Origin: Flavobacterium aquiphilum
GTDB taxonomy: Bacteria > Bacteroidota > Bacteroidia > Flavobacteriales > Flavobacteriaceae
Assembly: GCF_027111335.1 (NCBI RefSeq)
Contig: NZ_CP114288.1
Coordinates: 3,100,001-3,164,000 of the forward strand
DNA: 64,000 nucleotides
Reading direction: 5' to 3'
Shown: positions 1 to 8,677 of the stretch, one piece after another
How the letters are laid out: each line of letters opens with the position of its first letter
How positions within the stretch are numbered: position 1 is the first letter of the stretch
The notes under the pieces: generated by a model
Told to the model about the DNA's origin: nothing
What the model saw: the letters and a program-made list of their open reading frames with translations, nothing else
The model's database searches: none
Translations under genes and position numbers: made by a program

Positions 1-287
1 CCAACTCAAAAAATATTAAATTATTCTATAAAAATATTTCAAAAAAGAAAATAGAATCAATTAGATTTGAATGGTATGGTGAAAATGCTTTTCATGAACC
101 AGCAGACATGGGCAACTTATCTATTTTAGGAGAAGGCGGAGGCTTTACAGACGAACCAATAAGCCCAAATAAATCATCTTACGGAACATGGTCCATACAC
201 TCAAAAGACGCAAAAAAAATAATTTCAGCTAGAGCTTATGAAGTTGCATTTAGCGACGGGACTATTTGGAAATTAAGAAAAGATTAA
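1..287 (+). CDS. C-terminal part of an unidentified protein (5' end outside window)
   Basis: An open frame runs from the window edge (first full codon at base 3) to a TAA at 285-287, giving at least 94 residues. The tail reads AYEVAFSDGTIWKLRKD; upstream there is a Trp-Tyr-Gly stretch and a glycine-rich segment (GEGGG). I do not recognise the family. The end overlaps the upstream edge of the exonuclease frame, whose first ATG follows 20 bases later, so the two may be co-transcribed. No signal or membrane segment is visible in the part present. Confidence 0.6.
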   Translation, partial: NSKNIKLFYKNISKKKIESIRFEWYGENAFHEPADMGNLSILGEGGGFTDEPISPNKSSYGTWSIHSKDAKKIISARAYEVAFSDGTIWKLRKD

Positions 288-307
288 TAATTTCAACAAG
301 AAGCATT

Positions 308-1033
308 ATGCTAAATTTTTTATTTGGATTTATTTTATTTATAGGAACTATTGTTTTAATCATCTCACTTTTTTCTATAAACAAAAATAAATCTACACAA
401 AATCTTAACTTCATACCTAATTCTAACGCCGAACCATATTGTTTAATTTTTGATATAGAAACAACAGGTTTAATTTTAGATAAAAATATTAAACCATCAG
501 TTAAAAGCATGAAAGAAAACCCAGAAAACTTCCCTCGAATAGTCAGTATAAGCTGGGGTGTATTTTCAAGAAATGAAAATTTAATTTGTGAAGGGGATTT
601 TTTAATAAAACAAGAAACAGAAATACCAGACCATGCAGTAAAAATTCACGGAATTACAACAGAAAAAGCAAATACAGAAGGAATTGATATTTTAGACGCA
701 TTACATAAATTTGAATTAGATTGTCAAAAAGTAACAACAATAGTTGGTCACAACATTATGTTTGATAAACACGTCGTTGAATCTGAATTTTTAAGAGCAA
801 AATTAAAAAAGCCTTTCACCAACAAAACAACATATTGCACTATGAAAATGGGGAAAGAATTTTTAAAAATATATAAAAATCCAACATTATCAGAATTATG
901 TATCGGTATTTATGGAAACGGAATTAAAGATCAATTACAACTTCATAACTCACAAATGGATACATTTTTCACATCCAAGTGCTTTTTTCATTTAAAAAAA
1001 CAAAAAAACCAAAATTGGAGCAGACATGTTTAA
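308..1033 (+). CDS. membrane-anchored DEDD-family 3'-5' exonuclease (DnaQ/RNase T-like)
   Basis: A 241-residue protein from the ATG at 308; a TTG at 266 would add 14 residues but overlaps the preceding gene. Residues about 3-22 form one hydrophobic helix, suggesting an N-terminal membrane anchor. The rest is a DnaQ-like exonuclease: Exo I motif DIETTGL (D49, E51), Exo II GHNIMFD (D153) and Exo III with H213 and D218 (HNSQMD), the DEDDh arrangement that binds two metal ions. Family members trim 3' ends of DNA or RNA. The membrane helix is unusual for a proofreading-type enzyme. It ends about 65 bases before the convergent integrase gene, so it marks the outer flank or cargo of the mobile element. 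The catalytic class is well supported; the substrate is unknown. Confidence 0.8.
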   Translation: MLNFLFGFILFIGTIVLIISLFSINKNKSTQNLNFIPNSNAEPYCLIFDIETTGLILDKNIKPSVKSMKENPENFPRIVSISWGVFSRNENLICEGDFLIKQETEIPDHAVKIHGITTEKANTEGIDILDALHKFELDCQKVTTIVGHNIMFDKHVVESEFLRAKLKKPFTNKTTYCTMKMGKEFLKIYKNPTLSELCIGIYGNGIKDQLQLHNSQMDTFFTSKCFFHLKKQKNQNWSRHV

Positions 1034-1097
1034 AATGAATTTTAATTCAATAATCATTTATCACTCCCAAACAAACTAATAATCTAAAAAAAGCATA

Positions 1098-2294
1098 TTA
1101 AAAATAATCAGCCAATTGAATTGCTTTATCGGAATTACTTTTTCCAATATAAATAAGAAACATTTGTTCGGTACTATGGCCAGTAGCCGAAATTAATAAC
1201 GAAGTTGGTATTTTTCCGTAAAAATTTGTCGCAAATGACCGCCTGCCAATATGGGAGGTAACTAGTTCGTGTTTTGGATATTCCTTAAAAACTTTTCGGT
1301 TTGTTTTAGGATCATTTTTACCACCGTAAACCAATTCATTCAGTTTCGCTTTTTTGCAAACATTTTTTATCGCAATATTATATTTGGGATCGGTAGTCGC
1401 ATCAGGAAAATTCCCTTTTCTTTTTTCCAATATAGCCAAAACTTTTGGATGTAGCGGCAAAGTCATTATTTTACCCGTTTTTTGCTGCGTAAATTCAATC
1501 AATTTTACTTTTCCTTGTGTACGGATCATTTCTTTTTTAAAACGCATAAAATCAGACACCCTTTGCCCGGAATAGCAACTTATAATCAGCCAATCCCGAG
1601 CATCCTGCAATTCTTTTATTTTCAGGTCGGTTTTTTCAATTTTTTCCAATTCGTCAAACGTCAAATAAATACTAACCGCTTTTTTCTGAGCAGTTTTTAT
1701 TGTCGCCAATTCAGAATTAATCTCTAACCCTTTTTTCGATGCATGATAACAAACCCCTTTAATTTCTTTAATATTACTCAGAATCGTATTTTGAGAATAC
1801 CCCTTATCAATGTTATATTTTTCAAAATCTTTTTTGAATTTATCATTAACATCTTTTACCAGGTAAATTGTTTTTTTCTCTTTCTGAAAAAGCTTTAATT
1901 TATTCTGAACGACTTTTATTTTTAAAACAGTACGATGATTCAATTCATTTTCACGTTCTTTCAAATAATAATCAAAATAGCCAATCAAATCTTTTGGAAT
2001 TTCTTTTTCCACTACTGGATTTAAAAAATTTTTCAGCCAATTTAGATTTTTTTCTTCAGCCGATTTATTATAATAATTCAGTAGATTTGTACGCAGTTCC
2101 TGTAGATCATAATCAAGGTTTTTTAAAGCAGCATTTTTCAGGTTTTTTGGCCGCTGTTTTACATCGCTCCAATCAGCAGGATCAATAATAAAATTTGTTT
2201 TGGTTTTAACGTCAATTTTTCGGCCATCAGACAACCTAACATAAATATTAGCAGGATTATTTTTGGACTGAAGCAGGAAATTAATTGTCGCCAT
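1098..2294 (-). CDS. tyrosine recombinase / integrase
   Basis: A 398-residue tyrosine recombinase of the size typical for Bacteroidota conjugative and mobilisable elements. The N-terminal half has an arm-type and SAM-like core-binding region; the C-terminal half carries the catalytic set: R245 in GQRVSDF, a lysine in the KTGK turn, H348-x-x-R351 in SHIGRRS, H373 in GHSTEQ and nucleophile Y382 in LIYIG. All key residues are present, so the enzyme may be active. It acts on DNA in the cytoplasm to integrate or excise the element. ATG start at 2294. It lies 127 bases downstream of the serine recombinase gene on the same strand; the spacer carries two nearly adjacent copies of AGCCAACA. Confidence 0.92.
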   Translation of the reverse strand: MATINFLLQSKNNPANIYVRLSDGRKIDVKTKTNFIIDPADWSDVKQRPKNLKNAALKNLDYDLQELRTNLLNYYNKSAEEKNLNWLKNFLNPVVEKEIPKDLIGYFDYYLKERENELNHRTVLKIKVVQNKLKLFQKEKKTIYLVKDVNDKFKKDFEKYNIDKGYSQNTILSNIKEIKGVCYHASKKGLEINSELATIKTAQKKAVSIYLTFDELEKIEKTDLKIKELQDARDWLIISCYSGQRVSDFMRFKKEMIRTQGKVKLIEFTQQKTGKIMTLPLHPKVLAILEKRKGNFPDATTDPKYNIAIKNVCKKAKLNELVYGGKNDPKTNRKVFKEYPKHELVTSHIGRRSFATNFYGKIPTSLLISATGHSTEQMFLIYIGKSNSDKAIQLADYF

Positions 2295-2421
2295 TTTTTT
2301 TAATCAAAGATATAAAAAAAGCCAACATTTAGCCAACAACTTACATATTAAGACATAATCAAACAAAATATAAAAAGATACAAACCCTTTAAAAACAAGG
2401 CTATATTCAGTTTTTAGAATA

Positions 2422-3981
2422 TTAAATTTTATTTGATGTTTTATTTTTGGCTACAGTCGAGGTCACTCTACGGGACAAAAGATGAAAATCATCTTTTGTC
2501 CCATTTTTTTTGCACTTCAATTCATTGTTAATCAAATATATAGACTCAATAATTTTGTTCACTCTAGCGGTTTGTATTTTGTTTTCGCGAATTGTAAAAT
2601 TTTCGGGGTAAATTAAACCAATTAGACTTCTTTTATCTGCTAAATCCCTATCCACATAAGTATCATTAAGCGTTATAAGCTTCTCAATCCCTTTATTCAG
2701 TAGCTCTTCAATACTGTGCTTATCATTGACCACCTCAGACAATTCCCTTTCAAGGTTTGTAATTCGTTCACCGTAGTCGTCTTTCATCATTTTATAATCT
2801 TCTGGATCAATTTTTAGCGATAACAAAAGATCTCTTGCATTACCCAGCCTTACTTCATAATCTTTAATTTGCTCAGCAAGCTTTCTTTTTCTCTCTCTTG
2901 CGTTATCTGCCAACTCACGATGTGTTTCATACAATAAAGAAGTATATAGTTTTTTTACTTCGGCAATAGGTTTATATTTTTCAAGATTTTCAATAAACAG
3001 ATTATTGGCAGTTTCTGAATTAATTCGATATTTACACTTAGCCTCGCAGTGGTAATAGTAATAGTGTTTATGTCTGCCTTTACATTTACTTCCCTGTAGC
3101 TTCTTCTGGCATTTTGGACAAATAAAAAAACCTCTGAGTGGAAATTCCACTATAGTCTTAATTTTTGGCCTGTAAATGCGTGATTTTCCATCTAAAACAT
3201 CCTGCACATTATAAAATAATCCCTCAGAAATTAGAGGTTCGTGCTGACCTGTTACTAATCTACTTTCTTCATCTTTATACTTGGGAACAAAAATTTTACC
3301 GCAGTAAATTGGATTTCGAATTAATCCCCACATGTTACTCTTCGTTCTTTTGAAACCTCTTCTTACAGCAAGATGATACACCTGCTCTGTATTAAAAATC
3401 CCTCTGGATAACTCTTCAAATATCCATCTCATAACAGAAGCTGCCGGCTCAACAAGCGCAATGTATTTGGTTCCATCTTCTTTGGATTTATTTGCATATC
3501 CGAAAGGAGCTGTCCCCATATACCTTCCTTCTTTTTTAGCTCTTCTCATTCCATGAAAAGTATTTAGAGCTCTCCTGTCATTTTCAACCTCAGGTGCCGC
3601 CAAGTAAAAAGCCAGCATCATTTTATTTTCAGGAATTGATAAATCAAGTGGCTGCTCTATTGCCTGAGGTTCGATACCTAATTTTCGTAATATGCTTATC
3701 ATCTGATAAGCATCCCCTGCATTTCTACTAAATCTATCCCACTTTGTAAATAATACCAGATCACTTTTATTTTTTTGTTTTTTTAAACCAAGGAGCAGTT
3801 TATTCCACTGCGGTCTATTAAAAGTTTTTGCGGAATGATCCTCATAGATAACATTACGAATTTCTATAAAATTAAGTGTACAATACTTTCTAAGAACTTC
3901 TTCCTGATTTCTCTGAGAATAACCTTTTTCTGCTTGCTCATCTGTGCTTACACGTATATATAAATCTGCAATAGTACTCAT
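2422..3981 (-). CDS. large serine recombinase (resolvase/invertase family)
   Basis: A 519-residue large serine recombinase. The resolvase domain is at about 5-150 with the active-site segment YIRVSTDEQ (S12 as nucleophile, R10), followed by a recombinase domain (about 165-265), a zinc beta-ribbon with CPKC and later CxxxC cysteines near 290-315, and a charged coiled coil (about 350-430). It would cut and rejoin DNA through a 5'-phosphoserine. Its ATG overlaps the stop of the small gene upstream in an ATGA arrangement, implying translational coupling. Having both a serine recombinase and a tyrosine integrase within 3 kb suggests two stacked elements or one inserted at the end of another. Confidence 0.93.
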   Translation of the reverse strand: MSTIADLYIRVSTDEQAEKGYSQRNQEEVLRKYCTLNFIEIRNVIYEDHSAKTFNRPQWNKLLLGLKKQKNKSDLVLFTKWDRFSRNAGDAYQMISILRKLGIEPQAIEQPLDLSIPENKMMLAFYLAAPEVENDRRALNTFHGMRRAKKEGRYMGTAPFGYANKSKEDGTKYIALVEPAASVMRWIFEELSRGIFNTEQVYHLAVRRGFKRTKSNMWGLIRNPIYCGKIFVPKYKDEESRLVTGQHEPLISEGLFYNVQDVLDGKSRIYRPKIKTIVEFPLRGFFICPKCQKKLQGSKCKGRHKHYYYYHCEAKCKYRINSETANNLFIENLEKYKPIAEVKKLYTSLLYETHRELADNARERKRKLAEQIKDYEVRLGNARDLLLSLKIDPEDYKMMKDDYGERITNLERELSEVVNDKHSIEELLNKGIEKLITLNDTYVDRDLADKRSLIGLIYPENFTIRENKIQTARVNKIIESIYLINNELKCKKNGTKDDFHLLSRRVTSTVAKNKTSNKI

Positions 3982-4148
3982 GATTCTAAAAATTTTGATA
4001 CGGCTATATGAGCCATTTTTCGTAAAAATAGCAAAATTTCAGTTGCCTCTTCTATCGTAACATTCATACCCTCAGACTTTAACATTTCCATTGCCTTTTC
4101 AGGCGAAATTTTACCATTTGCATTCTTTTCTTCATCTTCCATCTCCAT
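3978..4148 (-). CDS. small helical protein coupled to the serine recombinase
   Basis: A 56-residue frame from an ATG at 4148 to a TGA overlapping the recombinase start (ATGA). The N terminus is acidic, followed by SPEKAMEMLKSEGMNVTIEE and a hydrophobic helix containing ILLFLRKMAH. Similar short proteins are common next to recombinases in Bacteroidota mobile elements. The spacing and overlap indicate a two-gene operon. Function is unknown; a recombination directionality or accessory factor would fit its size and position, but that is inference. Confidence 0.65.
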   Translation of the reverse strand: MEMEDEEKNANGKISPEKAMEMLKSEGMNVTIEEATEILLFLRKMAHIAVSKFLES

Positions 4149-4170
4149 CTTGAATTGAATTTAAATAGAA

Positions 4171-4204
4171 AAAGAGACTGTCACAAAAGTTTGACAGCCT
4201 CTTT
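4171..4204 (-). terminator. hairpin terminator at the end of the tra cluster
   Basis: Arms 4171-4183 and 4192-4204 pair over 13 positions (12 Watson-Crick plus one wobble-type difference) around an 8-base loop. On the minus strand the hairpin is followed by a T-rich run, so it likely ends leftward transcription from the tra genes just before the recombinase operon. Confidence 0.6.
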
Positions 4205-4299
4205 TATATTCGGGCACCCGCCAGATAATTATTGCAAAATTATGATTACCAAAGAGATAATTAAGACTTTTATACAGCCTCTTCAAGAATTCTTTTACT

Positions 4300-4587
4300 C
4301 TAATTATTTAGAAAATAAATCTTACTCCCTTGTGTCTTTTTAACCGAAGGTTCATACTTCAAATATCCATAATCATTCAAATCCTTAATACACTTATGAT
4401 AGGTATAAGGAGAGGAAATCTTCGCCAGAGATGTAATCTCATACCGATACACTTCTATTGGGTTAATAAAACCTTTACCGACTCTATATTCAAGCAAAGC
4501 GGCATAAATGGCAATATGCGTTGTGCCGATACGGAAATCCTTTTCAATGGCTGAAAAGAAGTCAGATAAAGGTTTTAAAGTATCCAT
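4300..4587 (-). CDS. small winged-helix protein of the conjugative element
   Basis: A 95-residue protein (ATG at 4587). The pattern of helices with YEITSLAKISSPYTYHKCIK followed by a short beta hairpin (YGYLKYEPS) looks like a winged helix-turn-helix that would bind DNA. It follows the DUF3945-like gene by 5 bases at the end of the leftward tra operon. The exact family is not recognised; a regulator or plasmid-type DNA-binding protein is the best guess. Confidence 0.55.
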   Translation of the reverse strand: MDTLKPLSDFFSAIEKDFRIGTTHIAIYAALLEYRVGKGFINPIEVYRYEITSLAKISSPYTYHKCIKDLNDYGYLKYEPSVKKTQGSKIYFLNN

Positions 4588-4592
4588 AATCT

Positions 4593-5393
4593 CTACAATG
4601 ATTTAGCCTTACTTTTTCTTTGTTTATTTTTCTTATCACCCTCCTCTGGGTCTGCCGAATTCAAATTTTCTTTTTGTTTTGCATCTTTAACAGAAGATTG
4701 TCCTTGACCCTCACCTTGCTTTTGCTCTTTATTTTCTCGATTGTTGAGTCTTTGCATACTGCCATCATAAACATTGACCGTTTTAAATTGAGGATTGGCT
4801 TCAACGAAATGTTTCTTTTCAGCGCCATCAACAACAAACGTAACGGATTGGATATTTCCCTTTTTCAATGAGTTAAGTAAGTCGTCCTTGTATTCCGGTG
4901 TTTGCAGTTCTTTTATCGGATGTTTGGATAGGCTGGCCTCAAGGTCGTAACCATAATTTTGATGATATTGGTTGATTTTGAAGTTTCCATTAGCATCAGC
5001 CTCTTTAAAATCCATTTTTAGCCAGGCATTATACACTTCTCCCTCCCTATTTTTTAAATCCTTATTGATAGAGCGTCCCTCTAGTAAATTGTAGGACTCT
5101 TTTAAGGTGATATTGCTATCCTTATTAATATAGAAAGTCTGTGCCAGGTTTTCTTTAGATTGGTCTTTATAAAGATTGACTTTATATGAATTAAAGAAAT
5201 ACATATCGGATTGATCCGATTTCTTAAAATTCAAATCCGCCGACAAGGCATCTTTTCCCAAGACGACTTCATGTCGTATTTTGAATTCTGTTTCACCCTT
5301 TTCCAGTTTCTCTTTCAAAACATTTTCAAGTGTTTCACCAAATCCAGTGTATTTCAACTGATCCCTAAGAAATTCTAAATTTTTCTGATTCAT
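4593..5393 (-). CDS. DUF3945/DUF4099-like protein of Bacteroidota mobile elements
   Basis: A 266-residue protein from the ATG at 5393; the frame also has a TTG at 5426 that would overlap the traN stop. The central part (NITLKESYNLLEGRSINKDL, then a conserved KINQYHQNYGYDL segment) matches the repeated unit found in large proteins of Bacteroidota conjugative elements. The C-terminal 60 residues are low-complexity, Lys/Gln/Glu-rich and probably disordered. No enzyme motif is visible. Role unknown. Confidence 0.55.
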   Translation of the reverse strand: MNQKNLEFLRDQLKYTGFGETLENVLKEKLEKGETEFKIRHEVVLGKDALSADLNFKKSDQSDMYFFNSYKVNLYKDQSKENLAQTFYINKDSNITLKESYNLLEGRSINKDLKNREGEVYNAWLKMDFKEADANGNFKINQYHQNYGYDLEASLSKHPIKELQTPEYKDDLLNSLKKGNIQSVTFVVDGAEKKHFVEANPQFKTVNVYDGSMQRLNNRENKEQKQGEGQGQSSVKDAKQKENLNSADPEEGDKKNKQRKSKAKSL

Positions 5394-5422
5394 GATATTT
5401 ATTTTTTTGATTAATACTGCAT

Positions 5423-6265
5423 TCAATTCAATATCTCAACTTTATTTAGATCGCTATTCTTTATGTCAAGTTGAACTTGCCTTCCCCCATTCTTTTCAAT
5501 TAGTTGAATGGTTAAATACTTCTTTTCCGGAATTGTAAATTTTGGCAGTGCAAAAACGGCGGTAACCTCAGACTGATCCGAAATTGTTGAAATGACCGAA
5601 GAAGTTAGCAATGGAAAAATTTCAATTTCCTGTGATGCTGTTCTTTTTGACTTTTTTTGGTCACAAATAAAAAAACGAAGTTGATCAACATCATAATTCA
5701 TACTCGAAGTATTTTCCAATATTAATCTAAGATAGATTGCATTCTGATGGATAAATAATCCATTGAGCTGAAGTTTAATACCAAACCTTTCTCGTTTCAG
5801 TCCATATATTTTTTTTGTTTTATATAAGGCCAAATCGGCATATTGTTCTATTGTCTTTTGGTTTTCATTTTCAAGGGAAAACAAAATCTCATTATTTAGA
5901 CCAATTGAATTATCTACTTTAAAATTCAAATCAGGGCACTCCTCATTGTAATTCAAAACAAAAACATACAGCTTCCCGTCCGTGGTCACAACTGTTAGAT
6001 TAGTTTGAATAAAATTTTTCTGTCCCGCCTTAAGCAATAATACATTTTCAACTCCTTTTGCCTTTTGAATTAAAACGTTATAACTGCCCCTGTCTACGCT
6101 CTTAATAGGATAAGGAAAAATAATACTAGTCGTTTTTGAATAGCCTATCTGAAGATTTTCAAATTGTTCTCTCAATAACATTTTTTTCTCAATATTATAC
6201 TGTGAATACCCCGATAAAGCTGTCAGAACCAACATCACCATCATTAACCAATTGCTATTTTTCAT
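5423..6265 (-). CDS. traN: conjugative transposon protein TraN
   Basis: A 280-residue exported protein: an N-terminal hydrophobic signal (about 1-21, ending in SGYSQ), then a beta-rich body typical of TraN (DUF4138), which works in the outer part of the conjugation channel with TraM. It lies 14 bases after traM in the leftward operon. Genes normally following traN (traO, P, Q) are replaced here by the DUF3945-like and winged-helix genes, so the cluster is incomplete at this end. Confidence 0.82.
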   Translation of the reverse strand: MKNSNWLMMVMLVLTALSGYSQYNIEKKMLLREQFENLQIGYSKTTSIIFPYPIKSVDRGSYNVLIQKAKGVENVLLLKAGQKNFIQTNLTVVTTDGKLYVFVLNYNEECPDLNFKVDNSIGLNNEILFSLENENQKTIEQYADLALYKTKKIYGLKRERFGIKLQLNGLFIHQNAIYLRLILENTSSMNYDVDQLRFFICDQKKSKRTASQEIEIFPLLTSSVISTISDQSEVTAVFALPKFTIPEKKYLTIQLIEKNGGRQVQLDIKNSDLNKVEILN

Positions 6266-6279
6266 CTTTTCTCTTTTCG

Positions 6280-7572
6280 TTATTTTAAATTCTTTTGTTT
6301 CTCATCGTAAAGCAAAACTTGGTATCCGGCTTTTACGACCACCTTGACTAACTTTACTTTCTTACTCACAAGACTTTTTGCGGCCTCAATACCGAGTTCT
6401 GCGGCCTGGGCTTTCCAGGAATCATCAAGACCGGATAATCCCAAACTTTGAATGGAACGATCAGCCGAAGCTTTAGCTACGTCCCTATTGATAGCACCTG
6501 GTATATAAATGCCTGCAATTCCATCCATATCATAAACAGATAACTCTACGGGTAAAATGGAATTTTTATATTTGATGGTATTGATTTTAACCTGTAGACG
6601 CTCCCCACTGATTGCCGCCGTTCCAAACAGAAAACTATTTTTAGGAACTATCATTTGTCCAATATTGACATCATTGCTTAATCTAAGTTTAACTATGGAG
6701 CCACTGACAATAATCTGAGATTCGTGAACCACAGCCTCAATTGAATTCTGCCTTTCATTTTGACCTGCATCTTCATCAAGGGAGTAAAATGAATTGGTTT
6801 CTGAATATGCATTTTGATAACTTCCTTTCCTTTCTAGTGATGTTATAGTGTTTTCCATATTTAACCTATCAACCGTTAAAACAGCTCCCTTTTTATTCTC
6901 AGCTGACTGTTTTATTCGCTCCTCAACCCGCGAAGGATGCTGTATATCTAGTATATTCTCCAGCATGCCTCCCAATTGCTTGAGCTCAGGGTCTGGCTCC
7001 CGGGACTGACTCATAGTGCTCATCATTTGCTCTAGCTTATTCATATCGCTTGATTCTGACGAAGACAGCCTTTTATTTTCAAACTCTCCCATATCTTGGT
7101 CATTGTACGGATCGGATGAAGACTGATTTACCAGCTTTTGCAATGCTTTTAATTTTTGATACACCTTCTCTTCATTTCGTGGTTTGAAAGAAGTTGAGTT
7201 TAGTGCTGTTTTCTCTTTTCGAAAATCATTTAATCTCATCTCCCCATCATTCCTGTCTTCCAAAGGATTTTCTTCAGTGATTTCATTGGAATAATTAGGA
7301 TCTTTTTTCATCTCTTCCAGTAGTTTTATCGAGTCTGAAGCAGCCTTGTCATAATAACTCATCTTATCCAAGTCCTTGTCGTCTTTGAAATTTGGAACAG
7401 GAAGATCGGCATTGAAGCCTGTTTTTATTTTATTAGGTTCTGATCTTGCAATAGTCCTTCCTCCACCAAAACTCCAAAACAAAAGGGTAATAAATGGCAA
7501 GGTGATCAATGGAAGCATTAAAAGCATCTTGCGTTTTTTTAATTCTTTAAATGATAATGTTTTCTTCTCCAT
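6280..7572 (-). CDS. traM: conjugative transposon protein TraM
   Basis: A 430-residue protein with a short cytoplasmic N terminus, one membrane helix (about 13-33), a long charged, probably disordered linker (about 45-260) and a C-terminal beta domain beginning near IEAVVHESQIIVSGS. This is the TraM layout, a VirB10-like element spanning the cell envelope in Bacteroidota conjugation systems. Its ATG lies inside the reading frame that continues beyond the internal stop of the traL-like gene, suggesting the original traL end overlapped traM. Confidence 0.85.
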   Translation of the reverse strand: MEKKTLSFKELKKRKMLLMLPLITLPFITLLFWSFGGGRTIARSEPNKIKTGFNADLPVPNFKDDKDLDKMSYYDKAASDSIKLLEEMKKDPNYSNEITEENPLEDRNDGEMRLNDFRKEKTALNSTSFKPRNEEKVYQKLKALQKLVNQSSSDPYNDQDMGEFENKRLSSSESSDMNKLEQMMSTMSQSREPDPELKQLGGMLENILDIQHPSRVEERIKQSAENKKGAVLTVDRLNMENTITSLERKGSYQNAYSETNSFYSLDEDAGQNERQNSIEAVVHESQIIVSGSIVKLRLSNDVNIGQMIVPKNSFLFGTAAISGERLQVKINTIKYKNSILPVELSVYDMDGIAGIYIPGAINRDVAKASADRSIQSLGLSGLDDSWKAQAAELGIEAAKSLVSKKVKLVKVVVKAGYQVLLYDEKQKNLK

Positions 7573-7718
7573 AATTCATTCTCTTTAAAATTGATATAAT
7601 AATATTGCTCACCAAAAGCTAGACTATCTAAGAGCCCACCCTTATTTTTCTTAATATTGTCATAGATTTTTTTCCTCATTGGATCACTTTTTATACTATC
7701 TAAATACTTATTAAATAA
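7539..7718 (-). pseudogene. continuation of the traL-like frame beyond an in-frame stop
   Basis: Directly after the TAA at 7719-7721 the same frame stays open for 59 codons to a TAA at 7539. It encodes NKYLDSIKSDPMRKKIYDNI and then GGLLDSL, a plausible helical tail of the kind I associate with Flavobacteriaceae TraL-type proteins. An open, protein-like frame in phase after a stop is best explained by a nonsense change, or a sequencing error, in a gene once about 160 residues long. The last 11 codons overlap the traM start. Confidence 0.6.
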
Positions 7719-8033
7719 TTATATTTTAGAATATTCATATTCATTAATTAAAGTATTTATTGAAGTACTATTGTTTGTCTTCATTGGTGCAATTACCTTT
7801 GAAATTGAAGAAATTGGCAGTGAAACTGAAGCTGTATTTGAAAAGGATTCCATAATCCTGTAAACAAAAAAACCTCCACTAAAAACCACAAATGCAAACA
7901 GTAAACAAATTAGTTTCATCCTAGACATCCCCAATGTTATATTGGTCATTTTCTTAGTCCATAAATGTTGTACAAACTGATAACGCTTTTCAAACACCTC
8001 CTGAACTTGACCTCGTTTGAATATAGACCCCAT
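7719..8033 (-). CDS. TraL-like small conjugation membrane protein, probably truncated
   Basis: A 104-residue protein (ATG at 8033) with a soluble N terminus, one membrane helix at about 39-60 (LICLLFAFVVFSGGFFVY) and a Ser/Thr-rich periplasmic tail. Its place between traK and traM is that of traL. The frame ends at a TAA but continues in phase for 59 codons, so the protein is probably shortened. The membrane segment remains, so partial function is possible. The TraL assignment rests mainly on position. Confidence 0.6.
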   Translation of the reverse strand: MGSIFKRGQVQEVFEKRYQFVQHLWTKKMTNITLGMSRMKLICLLFAFVVFSGGFFVYRIMESFSNTASVSLPISSISKVIAPMKTNNSTSINTLINEYEYSKI

Positions 8034-8039
8034 AATTCA

Positions 8040-8660
8040 CTATTTTCTGTTTTCAACAGCTAAATCCTTATTTTCAATAGTATTCCAACGTTCAATTAGA
8101 AAACCATGAGGATTATTGTCACTTCTGGATACACTTCGAAGATCGCCTTCCGTGACAAGGCTACGTATTAGAATACTGGTTGTACGAACAATGTTTTGCT
8201 TTGAGTAACATTTAAAATGATATGGGTAATCTTTTATATCTACGTTGATACTGTCTATCTGGATCGTTTGACTGATGTTTCCGGAAATTATTCCCGAGTA
8301 ATACCCGTTTTCTTTTAAATCATCATAAATCCTTTTGGCAGAATCATCAGCCAGATATAGTGCTTTTGATAGATTGCCCTTTATGACTTTATCGTCAGGA
8401 TCCAGAATAAAGAAAAACTGGTGAAACATCTTGACATGATCCCTTGCCTCAACCGGAATATTATCTTTCCGATCAGAAGAAAAAGCTTCCAAGACTTTCC
8501 CATTAGCGAGGATATAAATCTTGTCTTGCATCTTACTTATTGACTTAAAGCTTTTGTAGATAACAAACATGCTAATTACCACAGAACTAATTATAATTAG
8601 AATTGTAAAACCTCTCACGTATCTAAAAGCCGAATCTACATTTTTCATTTTGGTAAACAT
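8040..8660 (-). CDS. traK: conjugative transposon protein TraK
   Basis: A 206-residue protein with one membrane helix near 15-38 (FTILIIISSVVISMFVIY) and a periplasmic domain, the layout of TraK/VirB8-like assembly factors. The segment HVKMFHQFFFILDPDD is characteristic of the family. An alternative ATG four codons in (8648) gives MKNVDSAF, the usual start of the family. It lies 6 bases before traL-like and 17 bases after traJ. Confidence 0.85.
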   Translation of the reverse strand: MFTKMKNVDSAFRYVRGFTILIIISSVVISMFVIYKSFKSISKMQDKIYILANGKVLEAFSSDRKDNIPVEARDHVKMFHQFFFILDPDDKVIKGNLSKALYLADDSAKRIYDDLKENGYYSGIISGNISQTIQIDSINVDIKDYPYHFKCYSKQNIVRTTSILIRSLVTEGDLRSVSRSDNNPHGFLIERWNTIENKDLAVENRK

Positions 8661-8677
8661 AACCCCTGCTTTTTAAT

